In this document: positions 8,994 to 17,543 of the stretch, piece by piece | Numbering within the stretch: position 1 is the first letter of the stretch | Layout of the letters: each line of letters opens with the position of its first letter | Assembly: GCA_963634745.1 (NCBI GenBank) | Contig: CAVHCX010000001.1 | Location: 62,001 to 126,000, forward strand | Origin: CAKRJP01 sp963634745 | GTDB taxonomy: Bacteria > Bacillota > Clostridia > Lachnospirales > Lachnospiraceae | Direction: 5' to 3' | DNA length: 64,000 nt | Made by a program: the position numbers and the translations under genes | The notes under the pieces: generated by a model | The model's database searches: none | Seen by the model: only the letters and a program-made list of their open reading frames with translations | What the model was told of the DNA's origin: nothing

Positions 8994-10154
8994 ATGTATC
9001 AGTATCATTGTTTAAATGCGATTGCTCAGGTGGGCTTGGATCGCCTGACAGAGGACTATAAAAAATTGGACACCCCAGAGGGAGCCGATGCGATTTTGGT
9101 AAGAAGTGCAGTCATGCATGATATGGAATTTGATCCGGCCTTAAAGGTAATCGGAAGAGCAGGAGCAGGGGTAAATAATATCCCTCTGGACAAGTGTGCT
9201 GAGCAGGGAATCGTTGTATTTAATACCCCGGGTGCCAATGCCAATGGTGTCAAAGAGTTAGTAATCGCAGGTATGCTCTTGGCATCCAGAGATATTATCG
9301 GAGGTATCGACTGGGTCAAAGACCACAAGGAAGATGCTACTATTGCCAAAGACGTGGAGAAGGCAAAGAAGGCCTTTGCCGGAAATGAGATTGATGGCAA
9401 AAAATTAGGTGTCATTGGACTTGGAGCTATCGGTGTAAGAGTGGCAAATGCAGCTACAAGACTGGGCATGGACGTTTATGGATATGATCCATATGTATCC
9501 GTAGATTCTGCTTGGAGCCTGTCAAGAAGCATTCACCATACTAAGAGCGTGGATGATATTTTCAAAGAGTGCGATTATATCACGATCCACGTACCGGCCA
9601 TGGACAGCACCAAGGGAATGATCAGCAAGGAAGCCATTGATATGATGAAAGATGGCGTTGTGATCTTAAACTTTGCAAGAGATATCTTGGCTGATGAGGA
9701 AGCTGTAATTGCTGCCTTAGATAGCGGAAAAATCAAACACTACGTAACGGACTTTGCAAATCCTGGAATTGTAAAAGCAAAGAATGCCATCGTTCTTCCT
9801 CATTTGGGAGCATCTACAGCAGAATCTGAGGACAACTGTGCAAAGATGGCAGTATCAGAGATCCGTAATTATCTGGAAAATGGTAATATCAGAAATTCTG
9901 TAAACTTCCCCAACTGCGATATGGGAGCCAAGGGAGAATATGGACGTATTACCATTCTTCATCGCAACGTGCCTAATATGTTGGGACAGTTTACCGGTAT
10001 TTTCGCAAAAGACAATATCAATATCGAAGACATGACCAACAAGAGTAAGGGACAGTATGCATATACCATGATCGATGTAAGCTCAGAGATTACAGATGCA
10101 GTCGTAGCTGATTTAAATGCCATTGAAGATGTCCTTCGTGTACGTGTAATATAA
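8994..10154 (+). CDS. serA: D-3-phosphoglycerate dehydrogenase
   Basis: NAD-dependent first step of serine synthesis. The 386-residue form has the catalytic domain split around a Rossmann fold with GLGAIG at 142-147, the RAGAGVNNI substrate segment near 55-63, and a C-terminal ACT-like domain from about residue 315 (GRITILHRNVPNMLGQ). It is the short type, without the large intervening domain of B. subtilis SerA. The ACT domain suggests feedback control by serine. Two bases separate it from serC and a terminator follows. Confidence 0.94.
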   Translation: MYQYHCLNAIAQVGLDRLTEDYKKLDTPEGADAILVRSAVMHDMEFDPALKVIGRAGAGVNNIPLDKCAEQGIVVFNTPGANANGVKELVIAGMLLASRDIIGGIDWVKDHKEDATIAKDVEKAKKAFAGNEIDGKKLGVIGLGAIGVRVANAATRLGMDVYGYDPYVSVDSAWSLSRSIHHTKSVDDIFKECDYITIHVPAMDSTKGMISKEAIDMMKDGVVILNFARDILADEEAVIAALDSGKIKHYVTDFANPGIVKAKNAIVLPHLGASTAESEDNCAKMAVSEIRNYLENGNIRNSVNFPNCDMGAKGEYGRITILHRNVPNMLGQFTGIFAKDNINIEDMTNKSKGQYAYTMIDVSSEITDAVVADLNAIEDVLRVRVI

Positions 10155-10188
10155 GATCATATAATATAATAGGATTACATATTCTAAC

Positions 10189-10230
10189 AAAAAAGACCTG
10201 GAAAACAAATGATTTTCCAGGTCTTTTTTT
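10189..10230. terminator. Bidirectional terminator between serA and prs
   Basis: AAAAAAGACCTGGAAAA and TTTTCCAGGTCTTTTTTT form a long stem with a 7-nt loop. A-run and T-run flank both sides, so it can serve both convergent genes. Confidence 0.88.
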
Positions 10231-10270
10231 ATAGTAAATACAAGCAAGATATCCGGGCTTGTATTAATAA

Positions 10271-11449
10271 TTAGATTTCTTTATTGGCGTGACGAGCCAA
10301 AAGAGCATGGATCTTATCGGTAGGATTTAAGACTTCGCCGATGGACATGTTATGATTCAAGGAATCAATAATTAATGCGGTAAACTTACTCATATCTGCC
10401 ACTACAAAATAAGGTTTTGCCAGAGCCTGCGGTGGAAGATAGGTTAGGTTGGTAACGATGACGCGGTCAATGTATCCCTTCTCATAGTATTCATCAAATT
10501 TATCAAAGCCATCCGTAAAGAGCCCGAAGGTGGTACATACAAAGACGCGCTTGCATCCGCGGTCTTTCATTTGTCTTGCAACATCCAGCATACTCTCGCC
10601 GGAAGAGATCATGTCATCTACAACAATGATGTCTTTTCCCTTGGCACTTTCTCCCAAGAACTCATGGGCTACAATCGGGTTCTTTCCGTTTACCACAGTA
10701 GAGTAATCTCTGCGCTTATAGAACATTCCCATATTGACTCCTAAAATATTGGAGAAATAAACGGCTCTGTGCATAGCCCCCTCATCAGGACTTACAATCA
10801 TCAAATGATCCTTATCAATGGTGATGTCCGGCACGTTCTTTAAAAGCGCCTTCATATGCTGATAAGGAGGATTGAAATTATCAAATCCATGCAAAGGAAT
10901 GGCATTTTGAACCCGTGGATCGTGGGCATCAAAGGTTAAAATATTGCTAACTCCCATGTCTACCAATTCCAGTAAAGTAGACGCACAGTCTAAGGATTCT
11001 CTTTTGTTGCGCTTATGCTGCCGGCTTTCGTAAAGAAATGGCATAATTACATTGATACGATAAGCCTTGCCATTTACTGCGGAAATGATTCTCTTTAAAT
11101 CCTGGTAATGATCATCCGGGGACATGTGGTTGGTATGACCGCAGACGGTATAGGTGAGAGAATAATTACATACATCTGTCATAACAAACAGATCCTTACC
11201 TCTTACGGATTCTCCAAGAATTCCCTTGGCTTCCCCGGTTCCGAAACGTGGACAGCTGCAATCCATCAAATAATTATCCATATAATGGCTGTGGTAAATA
11301 GATGAATCGGTCTTTTGAAAGCTTGTCTGTTTCCTGAAATCAACAATATAATCATTGACACTCTGACCAAATTCTTTGCAAGATTCTAGGGCTACAATTT
11401 TCAGGGGAGCTACCGGCAGGGTAGCTTCCAATTTTTTTATATTAGACAT
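10271..11449 (-). CDS. prs: Ribose-phosphate pyrophosphokinase (long form)
   Basis: Makes phosphoribosyl pyrophosphate from ribose-5-phosphate and ATP for purine, pyrimidine, histidine, tryptophan and NAD synthesis. The 392-residue protein is longer than the usual 310-320 residue Prs. It carries the PRPP-binding loop DIIVVDDMISSGESM and an RKRESLD-type catalytic region (KRNKRESLDCASTLLE). In this form the N-terminus and several loops are extended, which I associate with Lachnospiraceae. It stands alone, divergent from der, with its own candidate promoter. Confidence 0.9.
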   Translation of the reverse strand: MSNIKKLEATLPVAPLKIVALESCKEFGQSVNDYIVDFRKQTSFQKTDSSIYHSHYMDNYLMDCSCPRFGTGEAKGILGESVRGKDLFVMTDVCNYSLTYTVCGHTNHMSPDDHYQDLKRIISAVNGKAYRINVIMPFLYESRQHKRNKRESLDCASTLLELVDMGVSNILTFDAHDPRVQNAIPLHGFDNFNPPYQHMKALLKNVPDITIDKDHLMIVSPDEGAMHRAVYFSNILGVNMGMFYKRRDYSTVVNGKNPIVAHEFLGESAKGKDIIVVDDMISSGESMLDVARQMKDRGCKRVFVCTTFGLFTDGFDKFDEYYEKGYIDRVIVTNLTYLPPQALAKPYFVVADMSKFTALIIDSLNHNMSIGEVLNPTDKIHALLARHANKEI

Positions 11450-11492
11450 AATGATCTCCTGTAATTATAGATTGTGAATAACACTAAGAATA

Positions 11493-11522
11493 TTTATATC
11501 ACTTTTCCTATGATGGGGTCAA
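11493..11522 (-). promoter_or_regulatory. Candidate prs promoter
   Basis: On the minus strand TTGACC (11522-11517) and TATAAA (11498-11493) are 18 bases apart, about 45 bases before the prs start. Confidence 0.55.
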
Positions 11523-11537
11523 TATAGATTCTTAAGT

Positions 11538-11567
11538 TTGGACAAGGAGCTGGAAGTATGCTATACT
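11538..11567 (+). promoter_or_regulatory. Candidate der operon promoter
   Basis: TTGGAC at 11538-11543 and TATACT at 11562-11567, spacer 18 bases, lie upstream of der. Confidence 0.55.
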
Positions 11568-11658
11568 TTATAACGTGTGTACAAAAGTAAATTTAGCATT
11601 TACGCAGAATGTTAGTATAAGAATATTAAATGAAAAAATCAAAGAATAGGAGATACAT

Positions 11659-12987
11659 ATGAGTAAACCAGTAGTAGCAGTAGTGGGAAGACCAAATGTA
11701 GGAAAGTCCACACTTTTTAATGCTCTGGCAGGAGAGATGATTTCCATTGTAAAGGATACTCCGGGAGTTACCAGAGATCGTATTTATGCAGATGTTACCT
11801 GGCTTGATAAGGAATTTACCATGATCGATACCGGTGGTATTGAGCCGGAGAGCAAGGACATTATTCTTTCCCAGATGAGGGAACAGGCCCAGATCGCCAT
11901 TGATACGGCCGATGTAATTATTTTCCTCACAGATGTCCGCCAGGGACTTGTAGATGCGGATTCCAAGGTGGCAGACATGCTTCGAAGATCCGGAAAGCCG
12001 GTGGTTCTTACCGTCAATAAGGTAGACAGCTTTGATAAATACCTGCCGGATGTTTATGAATTTTATAATTTAGGAATCGGAGATCCTATGCCCATCTCCG
12101 CAGCTTCCAGACTGGGACTTGGTGATATGTTAGATGCAGTCATTGCCCATTTTCCGGCCCATGTGGGAAATGAGGAGGAGGATGAGCGTCCCCGTGTTGC
12201 CATTGTCGGAAAGCCAAATGTTGGAAAATCCTCCATTGTCAATAAACTTTTAGGCAAGCAGCGTGTCATCGTATCAGATATTGCAGGAACGACCAGAGAT
12301 GCCATCGATACGGAGATTGTCCACAATGGGAAAGAGTATGTCTTTATCGATACGGCAGGCCTTCGTCGCAAGAATAAGATCAAGGAAGAACTAGAGCGCT
12401 ACAGTATCATCCGTACAGTGACAGCTGTAGAGCGGGCCGATGTGGTCTTAGTTGTCATCGATGCCACAGAGGGAGTTACCGAGCAGGATGCCAAGATCGC
12501 AGGAATTGCCCACGAGAGAGGCAAGGGTATTATCATTGTAGTGAATAAATGGGATGCCATTGAGAAAAATGATAAGACCATGCGGGAGTATGAGAATGAA
12601 GTTCGTAGGGTCCTTTCCTTTATGCCTTATGCAGAGATTATGTATGTATCTGCAGAGACCGGACAGAGACTTCCTAAGCTCTACGATATGATCGACATGG
12701 TAATTGACAACCAAACCCTTCGCGTGGCGACAGGAGTCTTGAACGAGATTATCATGGAAGCAACTGCAATGCAGCAGCCGCCATCAGACAAGGGAAAACG
12801 ATTGAAAATTTATTATTCTACCCAGGTTTCAATCAAACCCCCAACCTTTGTTGTTTTTGTTAATGACAAAGAGTTAATGCATTTTTCTTATCTTCGTTAT
12901 TTGGAAAATAAGGTTAGGGAGGCCTTTGGATTTAGGGGAACGTCTCTTAGATTTCTTGTGAGGGAACGGAAAGAAAAGGAGCAATAA
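11659..12987 (+). CDS. der: GTPase Der (EngA), ribosome assembly
   Basis: Essential double-GTPase that acts in 50S subunit maturation. The 442-residue protein contains two GTP-binding domains: first P-loop GRPNVGKST near residue 11 and second GKPNVGKSS near residue 185, each with its own DTxG switch and NKxD motif (NKVD, NKWD). A KH-like C-terminal domain follows (KRLKIYYSTQ). SD is AATAGGAG. plsY begins 3 bases after the stop, so the two are coupled. Confidence 0.97.
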   Translation: MSKPVVAVVGRPNVGKSTLFNALAGEMISIVKDTPGVTRDRIYADVTWLDKEFTMIDTGGIEPESKDIILSQMREQAQIAIDTADVIIFLTDVRQGLVDADSKVADMLRRSGKPVVLTVNKVDSFDKYLPDVYEFYNLGIGDPMPISAASRLGLGDMLDAVIAHFPAHVGNEEEDERPRVAIVGKPNVGKSSIVNKLLGKQRVIVSDIAGTTRDAIDTEIVHNGKEYVFIDTAGLRRKNKIKEELERYSIIRTVTAVERADVVLVVIDATEGVTEQDAKIAGIAHERGKGIIIVVNKWDAIEKNDKTMREYENEVRRVLSFMPYAEIMYVSAETGQRLPKLYDMIDMVIDNQTLRVATGVLNEIIMEATAMQQPPSDKGKRLKIYYSTQVSIKPPTFVVFVNDKELMHFSYLRYLENKVREAFGFRGTSLRFLVRERKEKEQ

Positions 12988-12990
12988 GTT

Positions 12991-13644
12991 ATGGTTAGAT
13001 TGGTTTGTGTCATGATAGGTTATGCCTTTGGCTTGATCCAGACAGGATATATTTACGGAAAGATGCACAATGTGGACATCCGTAAGCAGGGAAGCGGAAA
13101 TGCCGGATCTACCAATGCGCTTCGAACTATGGGAATAAAGGCAGGGGTGGTCACTCTTTTAGGAGATTGCTTTAAGTGTGTATTTGCAGTTGTTTTGGTC
13201 CATCTTCTTTTTGGAAAATCCCACAGTGATATTATTCCGGTGCTTTCTATGTATGCAGGAATGGGAGCGGTTTTGGGTCACAATTATCCCTTCTATCTGA
13301 AGTTTAAAGGAGGAAAGGGAATTGCAGCTACTGCAGGCTTAATTTTAAGTACCACCAATCCCTTAATGGTACTTATCTGCCTGGCCGCATTTATCCTGAT
13401 CGTTGGGACTACAAAATATGTATCCTTAGGTTCCCTTACAGTGGCGACCTTGTATTTTATAGAAGTTTTGGTATATGGCCACATGGGTGGCTATGCTGTG
13501 ACTTCATCAGGGCTTATAGAAATGTATGTCATTGCCGGACTTCTTATGATTTCCGCATTTTATAAGCATAAAGCCAATATTAAGCGCCTCCTTTCCGGAA
13601 CAGAAAATAAGTTCAGCATTGGAAAAAGTAAGAAAGATAAATAA
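12991..13644 (+). CDS. plsY: Glycerol-3-phosphate acyltransferase PlsY
   Basis: Integral membrane enzyme that transfers acyl from acyl-phosphate to glycerol-3-phosphate, the first step of phospholipid synthesis. Its 217 residues include about five hydrophobic segments and the family motifs GSGNAGSTNALRTMG (near 36-50) and the phosphate-binding KFKGGKGIAAT segment near 106. It lies between der and gpsA. gpsA makes its substrate, so the neighbourhood is metabolically coherent. Confidence 0.95.
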   Translation: MVRLVCVMIGYAFGLIQTGYIYGKMHNVDIRKQGSGNAGSTNALRTMGIKAGVVTLLGDCFKCVFAVVLVHLLFGKSHSDIIPVLSMYAGMGAVLGHNYPFYLKFKGGKGIAATAGLILSTTNPLMVLICLAAFILIVGTTKYVSLGSLTVATLYFIEVLVYGHMGGYAVTSSGLIEMYVIAGLLMISAFYKHKANIKRLLSGTENKFSIGKSKKDK

Positions 13645-13673
13645 AAAGATAATTAGATAATAAGGAGAAAACT

Positions 13674-14693
13674 ATGGCAAGTGTAGGTATTATAGGAGCT
13701 GGAAGCTGGGGGACTGCCTTGGCAATTCTTTTACACAGCAATGGGCATGAAGTAACGGTGTGGTCCTACAATGAAAAAGAGGTCATCGAGTTACGGCAGA
13801 CCAGAGAGCATTCCAGTAAATTGCCAGGAGTAAAGCTCCCGGAGGATATGCGATTCACCTCTGAGTTAAAGGAAGCCATTGAAGGCAAAAATTTTATCGT
13901 AACAGCGGTGCCTTCTACAGTCACAAGAGCTACCGCCAGAAAGATGCGGCCCTATGTAGGACAAGGACAGATCATCGTAGATGTATCCAAGGGTATTGAG
14001 GAAGCAACCCTTATGACCCTGTCTCAGCAGATCGAGGAAGAAATCCCCCAGGCAGATGTAGCGGTCCTTTCAGGACCAAGCCATGCAGAAGAAGTCGGCC
14101 GTGGTTTGCCTACCGGCGTGGTTGTCGGAGCAAAGACCAAGAAAACTGCCCAGTATCTGCAGCAGGCCTTTATGAATGATGTCTTTCGCGTTTACATCAG
14201 TCCGGACCGCTTAGGTATGGAACTGGGAGGATCCCTAAAAAATGTAATCGCCCTGGCGGCAGGCGTGGCAGATGGAATGGGCTATGGAGACAATACCAAG
14301 GCAGCCCTTATTACCCGCGGAATTGCTGAAATTGCCCGCCTGGGAGTAAAAATGGGGGGATCCATTGAAAGCTTTACCGGCCTGACAGGAATCGGTGATC
14401 TAATCGTTACCTGTGCCAGTGTTCATAGCCGGAATCGCAAGGCAGGATATCTCATGGGGCAGGGAAAGAGCATGCAGGAAGCCATGGATGAAGTAAACAT
14501 GGTAGTGGAAGGGGTTTATTCTACAAAAGCAGCCGTAAAGTTAGGCCAGAAATATAAGGTTTCCATGCCTATTGTAAATAAAGTGAACGAGGTACTCTTT
14601 GAAGGAAAGGATCCAAAAGAAGCAGTCAATGAATTGATGCTACGGGATGGAAGAGTAGAAAATTCCGCCTTGCAGTGGCCGGAAGAGAATTAG
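13674..14693 (+). CDS. gpsA: Glycerol-3-phosphate dehydrogenase [NAD(P)+]
   Basis: Reduces dihydroxyacetone phosphate to sn-glycerol-3-phosphate for phospholipid synthesis. The 339-residue protein has the N-terminal GAGSWGTALA dinucleotide fold, LSGPSHAEEV, and a catalytic-lysine region LGGSLKNVIALAAG. An AAGGAG SD precedes the start. It is the last gene of the der-plsY-gpsA run. Confidence 0.96.
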   Translation: MASVGIIGAGSWGTALAILLHSNGHEVTVWSYNEKEVIELRQTREHSSKLPGVKLPEDMRFTSELKEAIEGKNFIVTAVPSTVTRATARKMRPYVGQGQIIVDVSKGIEEATLMTLSQQIEEEIPQADVAVLSGPSHAEEVGRGLPTGVVVGAKTKKTAQYLQQAFMNDVFRVYISPDRLGMELGGSLKNVIALAAGVADGMGYGDNTKAALITRGIAEIARLGVKMGGSIESFTGLTGIGDLIVTCASVHSRNRKAGYLMGQGKSMQEAMDEVNMVVEGVYSTKAAVKLGQKYKVSMPIVNKVNEVLFEGKDPKEAVNELMLRDGRVENSALQWPEEN

Positions 14694-14717
14694 TCATTTT
14701 TTTTCACAGGCACCTGC

Positions 14718-14746
14718 TTGAATTTAAAAATGAAAAGTGATACAAT
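14718..14746 (+). promoter_or_regulatory. Candidate promoter for the alcohol dehydrogenase gene
   Basis: TTGAAT at 14718-14723 and TACAAT at 14741-14746, spacer 17 bases. Transcription would begin just before the large palindrome at 14758. Confidence 0.6.
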
Positions 14747-14757
14747 CCTAAAGGACG

Positions 14758-14787
14758 AGGAGGTCATACGAATTCGTATGACCTCCT
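14758..14787. terminator. Perfect 30-bp palindrome, terminator or operator
   Basis: The sequence from AGGAGGTCATACGAA to TTCGTATGACCTCCT is a perfect palindrome, followed by TTCTTATATT. It could end gpsA transcription. It also starts about 12 bases after the -10 of the next gene's candidate promoter, so it may act as an operator or leader hairpin. Confidence 0.65.
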
Positions 14788-14833
14788 TTCTTATATTAGA
14801 GACCACGGTTTTTAAAAGGAAAGGACGAAGAAA

Positions 14834-15985
14834 ATGAAAGACTACACATTTAAAGTTCCACAGGAGATTGTATTTGGTAAGGGATCATTGGAAAAATTAC
14901 CGGAACTTTTGGAAAAAATCGGTTCTAAGAAGATGATGATCGTTTCCGGTCCAAGATTGGGAAAAATCGGCCTGGTAGGGCACGTTCAGGATATATTAGA
15001 AGCTGCCGGAATTGAGACTTCAGCATTTCTTGATATTGCGCCAAATCCTACCGTCGATATGGTAAATGCTGCTACCAAACAGTATAAAGAGTCCGGGGCA
15101 ACATGTATTGTTGCTTTAGGCGGAGGAAGTCCTATGGATGTTGCCAAGGCAGTAGCTGTACTTGCCAGATACGGCGGATCTATCACAGAATATGAGGGAG
15201 CCCATTTGGTTCCGGGACCCATCGAACCTATTATTGCAATTCCGACTACAGCAGGAACCGGAAGTGAGGTTACAGCATTTTCTGTAATCACAGACACTGC
15301 CAGAAATTACAAATTAACGGTATTTAGTTATGAGCTATTGCCGGAATATGCCCTCTTAGATCCGGATCTTATTATGACTGCTCCACCGTCAATTGCTGCA
15401 TCCTGCGGTATTGATGCCCTGATCCATGCTTGGGAGGCCTATACTTCCCAGTTCGCATCCCCATTCTCAGATGCAATGGCTGAAAAAGCAATGGAATTAA
15501 TCGGAGCAAATATCCGCAGATTTGTTGCAAATCGTCACGATGAGGATGCAGCCTGCGCTATGATGTCAGGAAGTATGTTTGCAGGAATCGCATTTGCATG
15601 GGCAAGACTTGGAAATGTACATGCCATGTCCCATCCTGTAAGCGCCTTCTTCGGGGTACAGCACGGCGTTGCCAACTCTATTTTACTGCCTGTAATTGTT
15701 GAATATAATGCACTGACAGATCACGGAAGATATGAAAAAATCTACAATTACATTCGTGAGAGCAAGGAGCCTGCAAAAGACTTTAAACCACAGATGCTGG
15801 TAGATGAGATCAGAAAGTTAAATGCAGATCTTGGCATTCCAAGATGCCTGTCAGAGGTAGGAGTTACAGAGGACAAGATTCCACAGATGGCTCAGGATGC
15901 AATGAAGAGCGGAAATATTGCAGCAAATCCAAGACAGTCAACCCTCGAAGACATCGAAAGATTATATCATAAGGCAATGTATTAA
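14834..15985 (+). CDS. Iron-containing alcohol dehydrogenase
   Basis: Member of the group III (iron-dependent) NAD(P) alcohol dehydrogenases. The 383-residue length is standard. Visible features are GGGSPMDVAKA and the TTAGTGSEVT nucleotide-binding region. Metal-ligand histidines lie in HAMSHPVSAFFGVQHG, with further ligands around SCGIDALIHAWEAY. Substrate cannot be read from sequence; ethanol, butanol or a diol are all possible. It is a single-gene unit with its own candidate promoter and a striking palindrome in the leader. Confidence 0.88.
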   Translation: MKDYTFKVPQEIVFGKGSLEKLPELLEKIGSKKMMIVSGPRLGKIGLVGHVQDILEAAGIETSAFLDIAPNPTVDMVNAATKQYKESGATCIVALGGGSPMDVAKAVAVLARYGGSITEYEGAHLVPGPIEPIIAIPTTAGTGSEVTAFSVITDTARNYKLTVFSYELLPEYALLDPDLIMTAPPSIAASCGIDALIHAWEAYTSQFASPFSDAMAEKAMELIGANIRRFVANRHDEDAACAMMSGSMFAGIAFAWARLGNVHAMSHPVSAFFGVQHGVANSILLPVIVEYNALTDHGRYEKIYNYIRESKEPAKDFKPQMLVDEIRKLNADLGIPRCLSEVGVTEDKIPQMAQDAMKSGNIAANPRQSTLEDIERLYHKAMY

Positions 15986-16030
15986 AGTCCTGGGATTCCG
16001 GTCTATATACTAGTTCTTCCGACCTATTTG

Positions 16031-16039
16031 TGTTATACT
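16031..16039 (+). promoter_or_regulatory. Candidate extended -10 promoter for the Mog-like gene
   Basis: TGTTATACT is a good extended -10 element. No convincing -35 is present. Confidence 0.45.
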
Positions 16040-16059
16040 AATTGTCAGAGTGTAGGGAT

Positions 16060-16085
16060 CAGGCACCTAAGCGAATAGGTGCCTG
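16060..16085 (+). promoter_or_regulatory. Leader hairpin before the Mog-like gene
   Basis: CAGGCACCTA and TAGGTGCCTG form a perfect 10-bp stem around the loop AGCGAA. No U-run follows. It would lie near the 5' end of the transcript from the extended -10 element. Confidence 0.5.
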
Positions 16086-16141
16086 TAAGCTATTGTAGGG
16101 AGACAATGGAGTATATGAATTGACAGGAGGATTTTATAGAA

Positions 16142-16612
16142 ATGAAGCTAGCAATTATTACCGCCGATACGGCTGTTTACAAAGAAATAAAGGAGAACAC
16201 ATCCGGTCAGATGATCCAGACCTTTGCAAGGGATGCAGATTTGGATATTATGTTTATGCGGGCCCTTCCCTTGGATCGCAAGGTTTTAGGAGCGGTTCTT
16301 GATAAGATCTGTGAGACCATGCTTGCGGATATGGTCTTTATCACAGGAGGATCCGGATTTGGCCCGGAAGATGTAGCTCCGGATGCGGTTTTAGATCTTG
16401 TCACTAAGAAGATTCCGGGGATCCCTGAGGCTATCAGGGGAGAATTAAAAGCTGCCGGAATGTCTTATATAGGATTTTGCGGTGCTGCCGGAATTAAAAA
16501 TGACAGCTTGATCATTAACCTGCCGGAATCACCGGAGGGAATCAAAGCATGCCTTTCCAATCTGCTGCCGGACTTCATCCAAATCGCAGACCATATTAAG
16601 GGAGACCTCTAA
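16142..16612 (+). CDS. MogA/MoaB-like molybdopterin-binding domain protein
   Basis: The 156-residue protein has the MoCF-type fold signature: IITADTAVYKE at the N-terminus and the substrate loop ITGGSGFGPEDVAPDA near 64-79, equivalent to the TTGGTG...D.TPEA motif of MogA/MoaB. In that family it would adenylylate molybdopterin in molybdenum-cofactor synthesis. No other cofactor gene is in the window, and the tail is less conserved, so another role is possible. SD AGGAGG precedes it. rnhA begins 2 bases after its stop. Confidence 0.75.
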   Translation: MKLAIITADTAVYKEIKENTSGQMIQTFARDADLDIMFMRALPLDRKVLGAVLDKICETMLADMVFITGGSGFGPEDVAPDAVLDLVTKKIPGIPEAIRGELKAAGMSYIGFCGAAGIKNDSLIINLPESPEGIKACLSNLLPDFIQIADHIKGDL

Positions 16613-16614
16613 TT

Positions 16615-17094
16615 ATGTTTGTACGCATTTATACAGATGGGGCAGCAAGAGGGAACCCGGATGGACCGGGAGGATACGGAACTGTGCTTGAGTATACCGA
16701 TACAAAGGGAGTCTTACATACCAAGGAAATCTCTCAGGGATATAAAAAGACCACCAACAACCGTATGGAACTCATGGCTGCGATCGCAGGGCTTGAAGCC
16801 TTAAATCGCCCCTGCCAGGTGGAGCTTTACTCAGATTCTAAGTACCTAGTTGACGCTTTTAATCAGCACTGGATCGATGGATGGATAAAAAAAGGCTGGA
16901 AGCGTGGCAAGAATGAACCAGTAAAAAATATTGACCTTTGGAAGCGCCTTTTAAAGGCCAAGGAAAGCCATCAGGTTCGATTTATCTGGGTGAAAGGTCA
17001 TGCAGGACATCCTCAGAACGAGAGGTGTGATGAACTTGCAACCACAGCTGCGGATTGCGGTCCTTTGATTGAAGACCTTGAATTTTCAAAATAG
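16615..17094 (+). CDS. rnhA: Ribonuclease HI
   Basis: Endonuclease that degrades RNA in RNA-DNA hybrids. The 159-residue protein has the full catalytic set Asp8, Glu52, Asp73 and Asp138 plus the flexible-loop His128, and the basic-protrusion segment WIKKGWKRGKNEP. It resembles E. coli RNase HI in length. It is coupled to the Mog-like gene. Its last codons carry the likely -35 of the RNase P RNA promoter. Confidence 0.96.
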   Translation: MFVRIYTDGAARGNPDGPGGYGTVLEYTDTKGVLHTKEISQGYKKTTNNRMELMAAIAGLEALNRPCQVELYSDSKYLVDAFNQHWIDGWIKKGWKRGKNEPVKNIDLWKRLLKAKESHQVRFIWVKGHAGHPQNERCDELATTAADCGPLIEDLEFSK

Positions 17095-17106
17095 ATATGG
17101 TAAGGT
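17078..17106 (+). promoter_or_regulatory. Candidate rnpB promoter overlapping the rnhA end
   Basis: TTGAAT at 17078-17083 and TAAGGT at 17101-17106 with a 17-base spacer and a TG one base before the -10. The predicted start falls at about 17113, exactly where the P1 helix of the RNA begins. Confidence 0.6.
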
Positions 17107-17112
17107 ATTAAA

Positions 17113-17462
17113 GTTAAGTAAGACAGGTAATCGCGGCTGCGAAAGCCGAAAGGCTGCAGGTGAGGAAAGTCCGGGCTTCATAGGGCAGGATGCCGGATAA
17201 CGTCCGGTGGAGGCAACTCCAAGGCCAGTGCAACAGAAATATACCGCGTATAGTTTATACGTAAGGGTGGAAGGGCAGTGTAAGAGACTACCGCCTTGTT
17301 GGTAACAACAAGGGCACATGTAAACCCCATCCGAAGCAAGACCGGAAAAAGACGATGTGGCGGCCCGTCACGTCTTAGGTTGGTCGCTTGAACCTAGTGG
17401 CAACATTAGGTCTAGATAGATGATTACCCAACGACATAACCCGGCTTATCGTCTTGCTTAAC
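17113..17462 (+). ncRNA. rnpB: RNase P RNA
   Basis: Catalytic RNA that removes 5' leaders from pre-tRNA. Universal blocks are visible: GAGGAAAGTCCGGGC near 17162, AAGGGTGGAAGGGCAG near 17262, and ACCCGGCTTATCG near 17439. The ends pair as helix P1 (GTTAAGTAAGAC at 17113-17124 with GTCTTGCTTAAC at 17451-17462, one G-U pair). Organisation fits the ancestral A-type layout. The A/B class was not checked by folding. Confidence 0.94.
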
Positions 17463-17491
17463 CTTTTATTTTTGAATAAGAAGTAAAATAA

Positions 17492-17524
17492 ATCCCGCGG
17501 AGCTTTTTCCGCGGGATATTTTTT
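17492..17524. terminator. Terminator shared by rnpB and pyrI
   Basis: ATCCCGCGGA and TCCGCGGGAT (17492-17516) form a GC-rich stem followed by ATTTTTTATTT. A-rich sequence lies on the other side. Confidence 0.85.
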
Positions 17525-17543
17525 ATTTATTTTGCATTTTATT

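Noticed and set aside
9056..9469. 137-aa open frame on the minus strand inside serA
   Set aside because: Antisense to a well-conserved gene in a phase that follows its codons. No SD and no recognisable domain.
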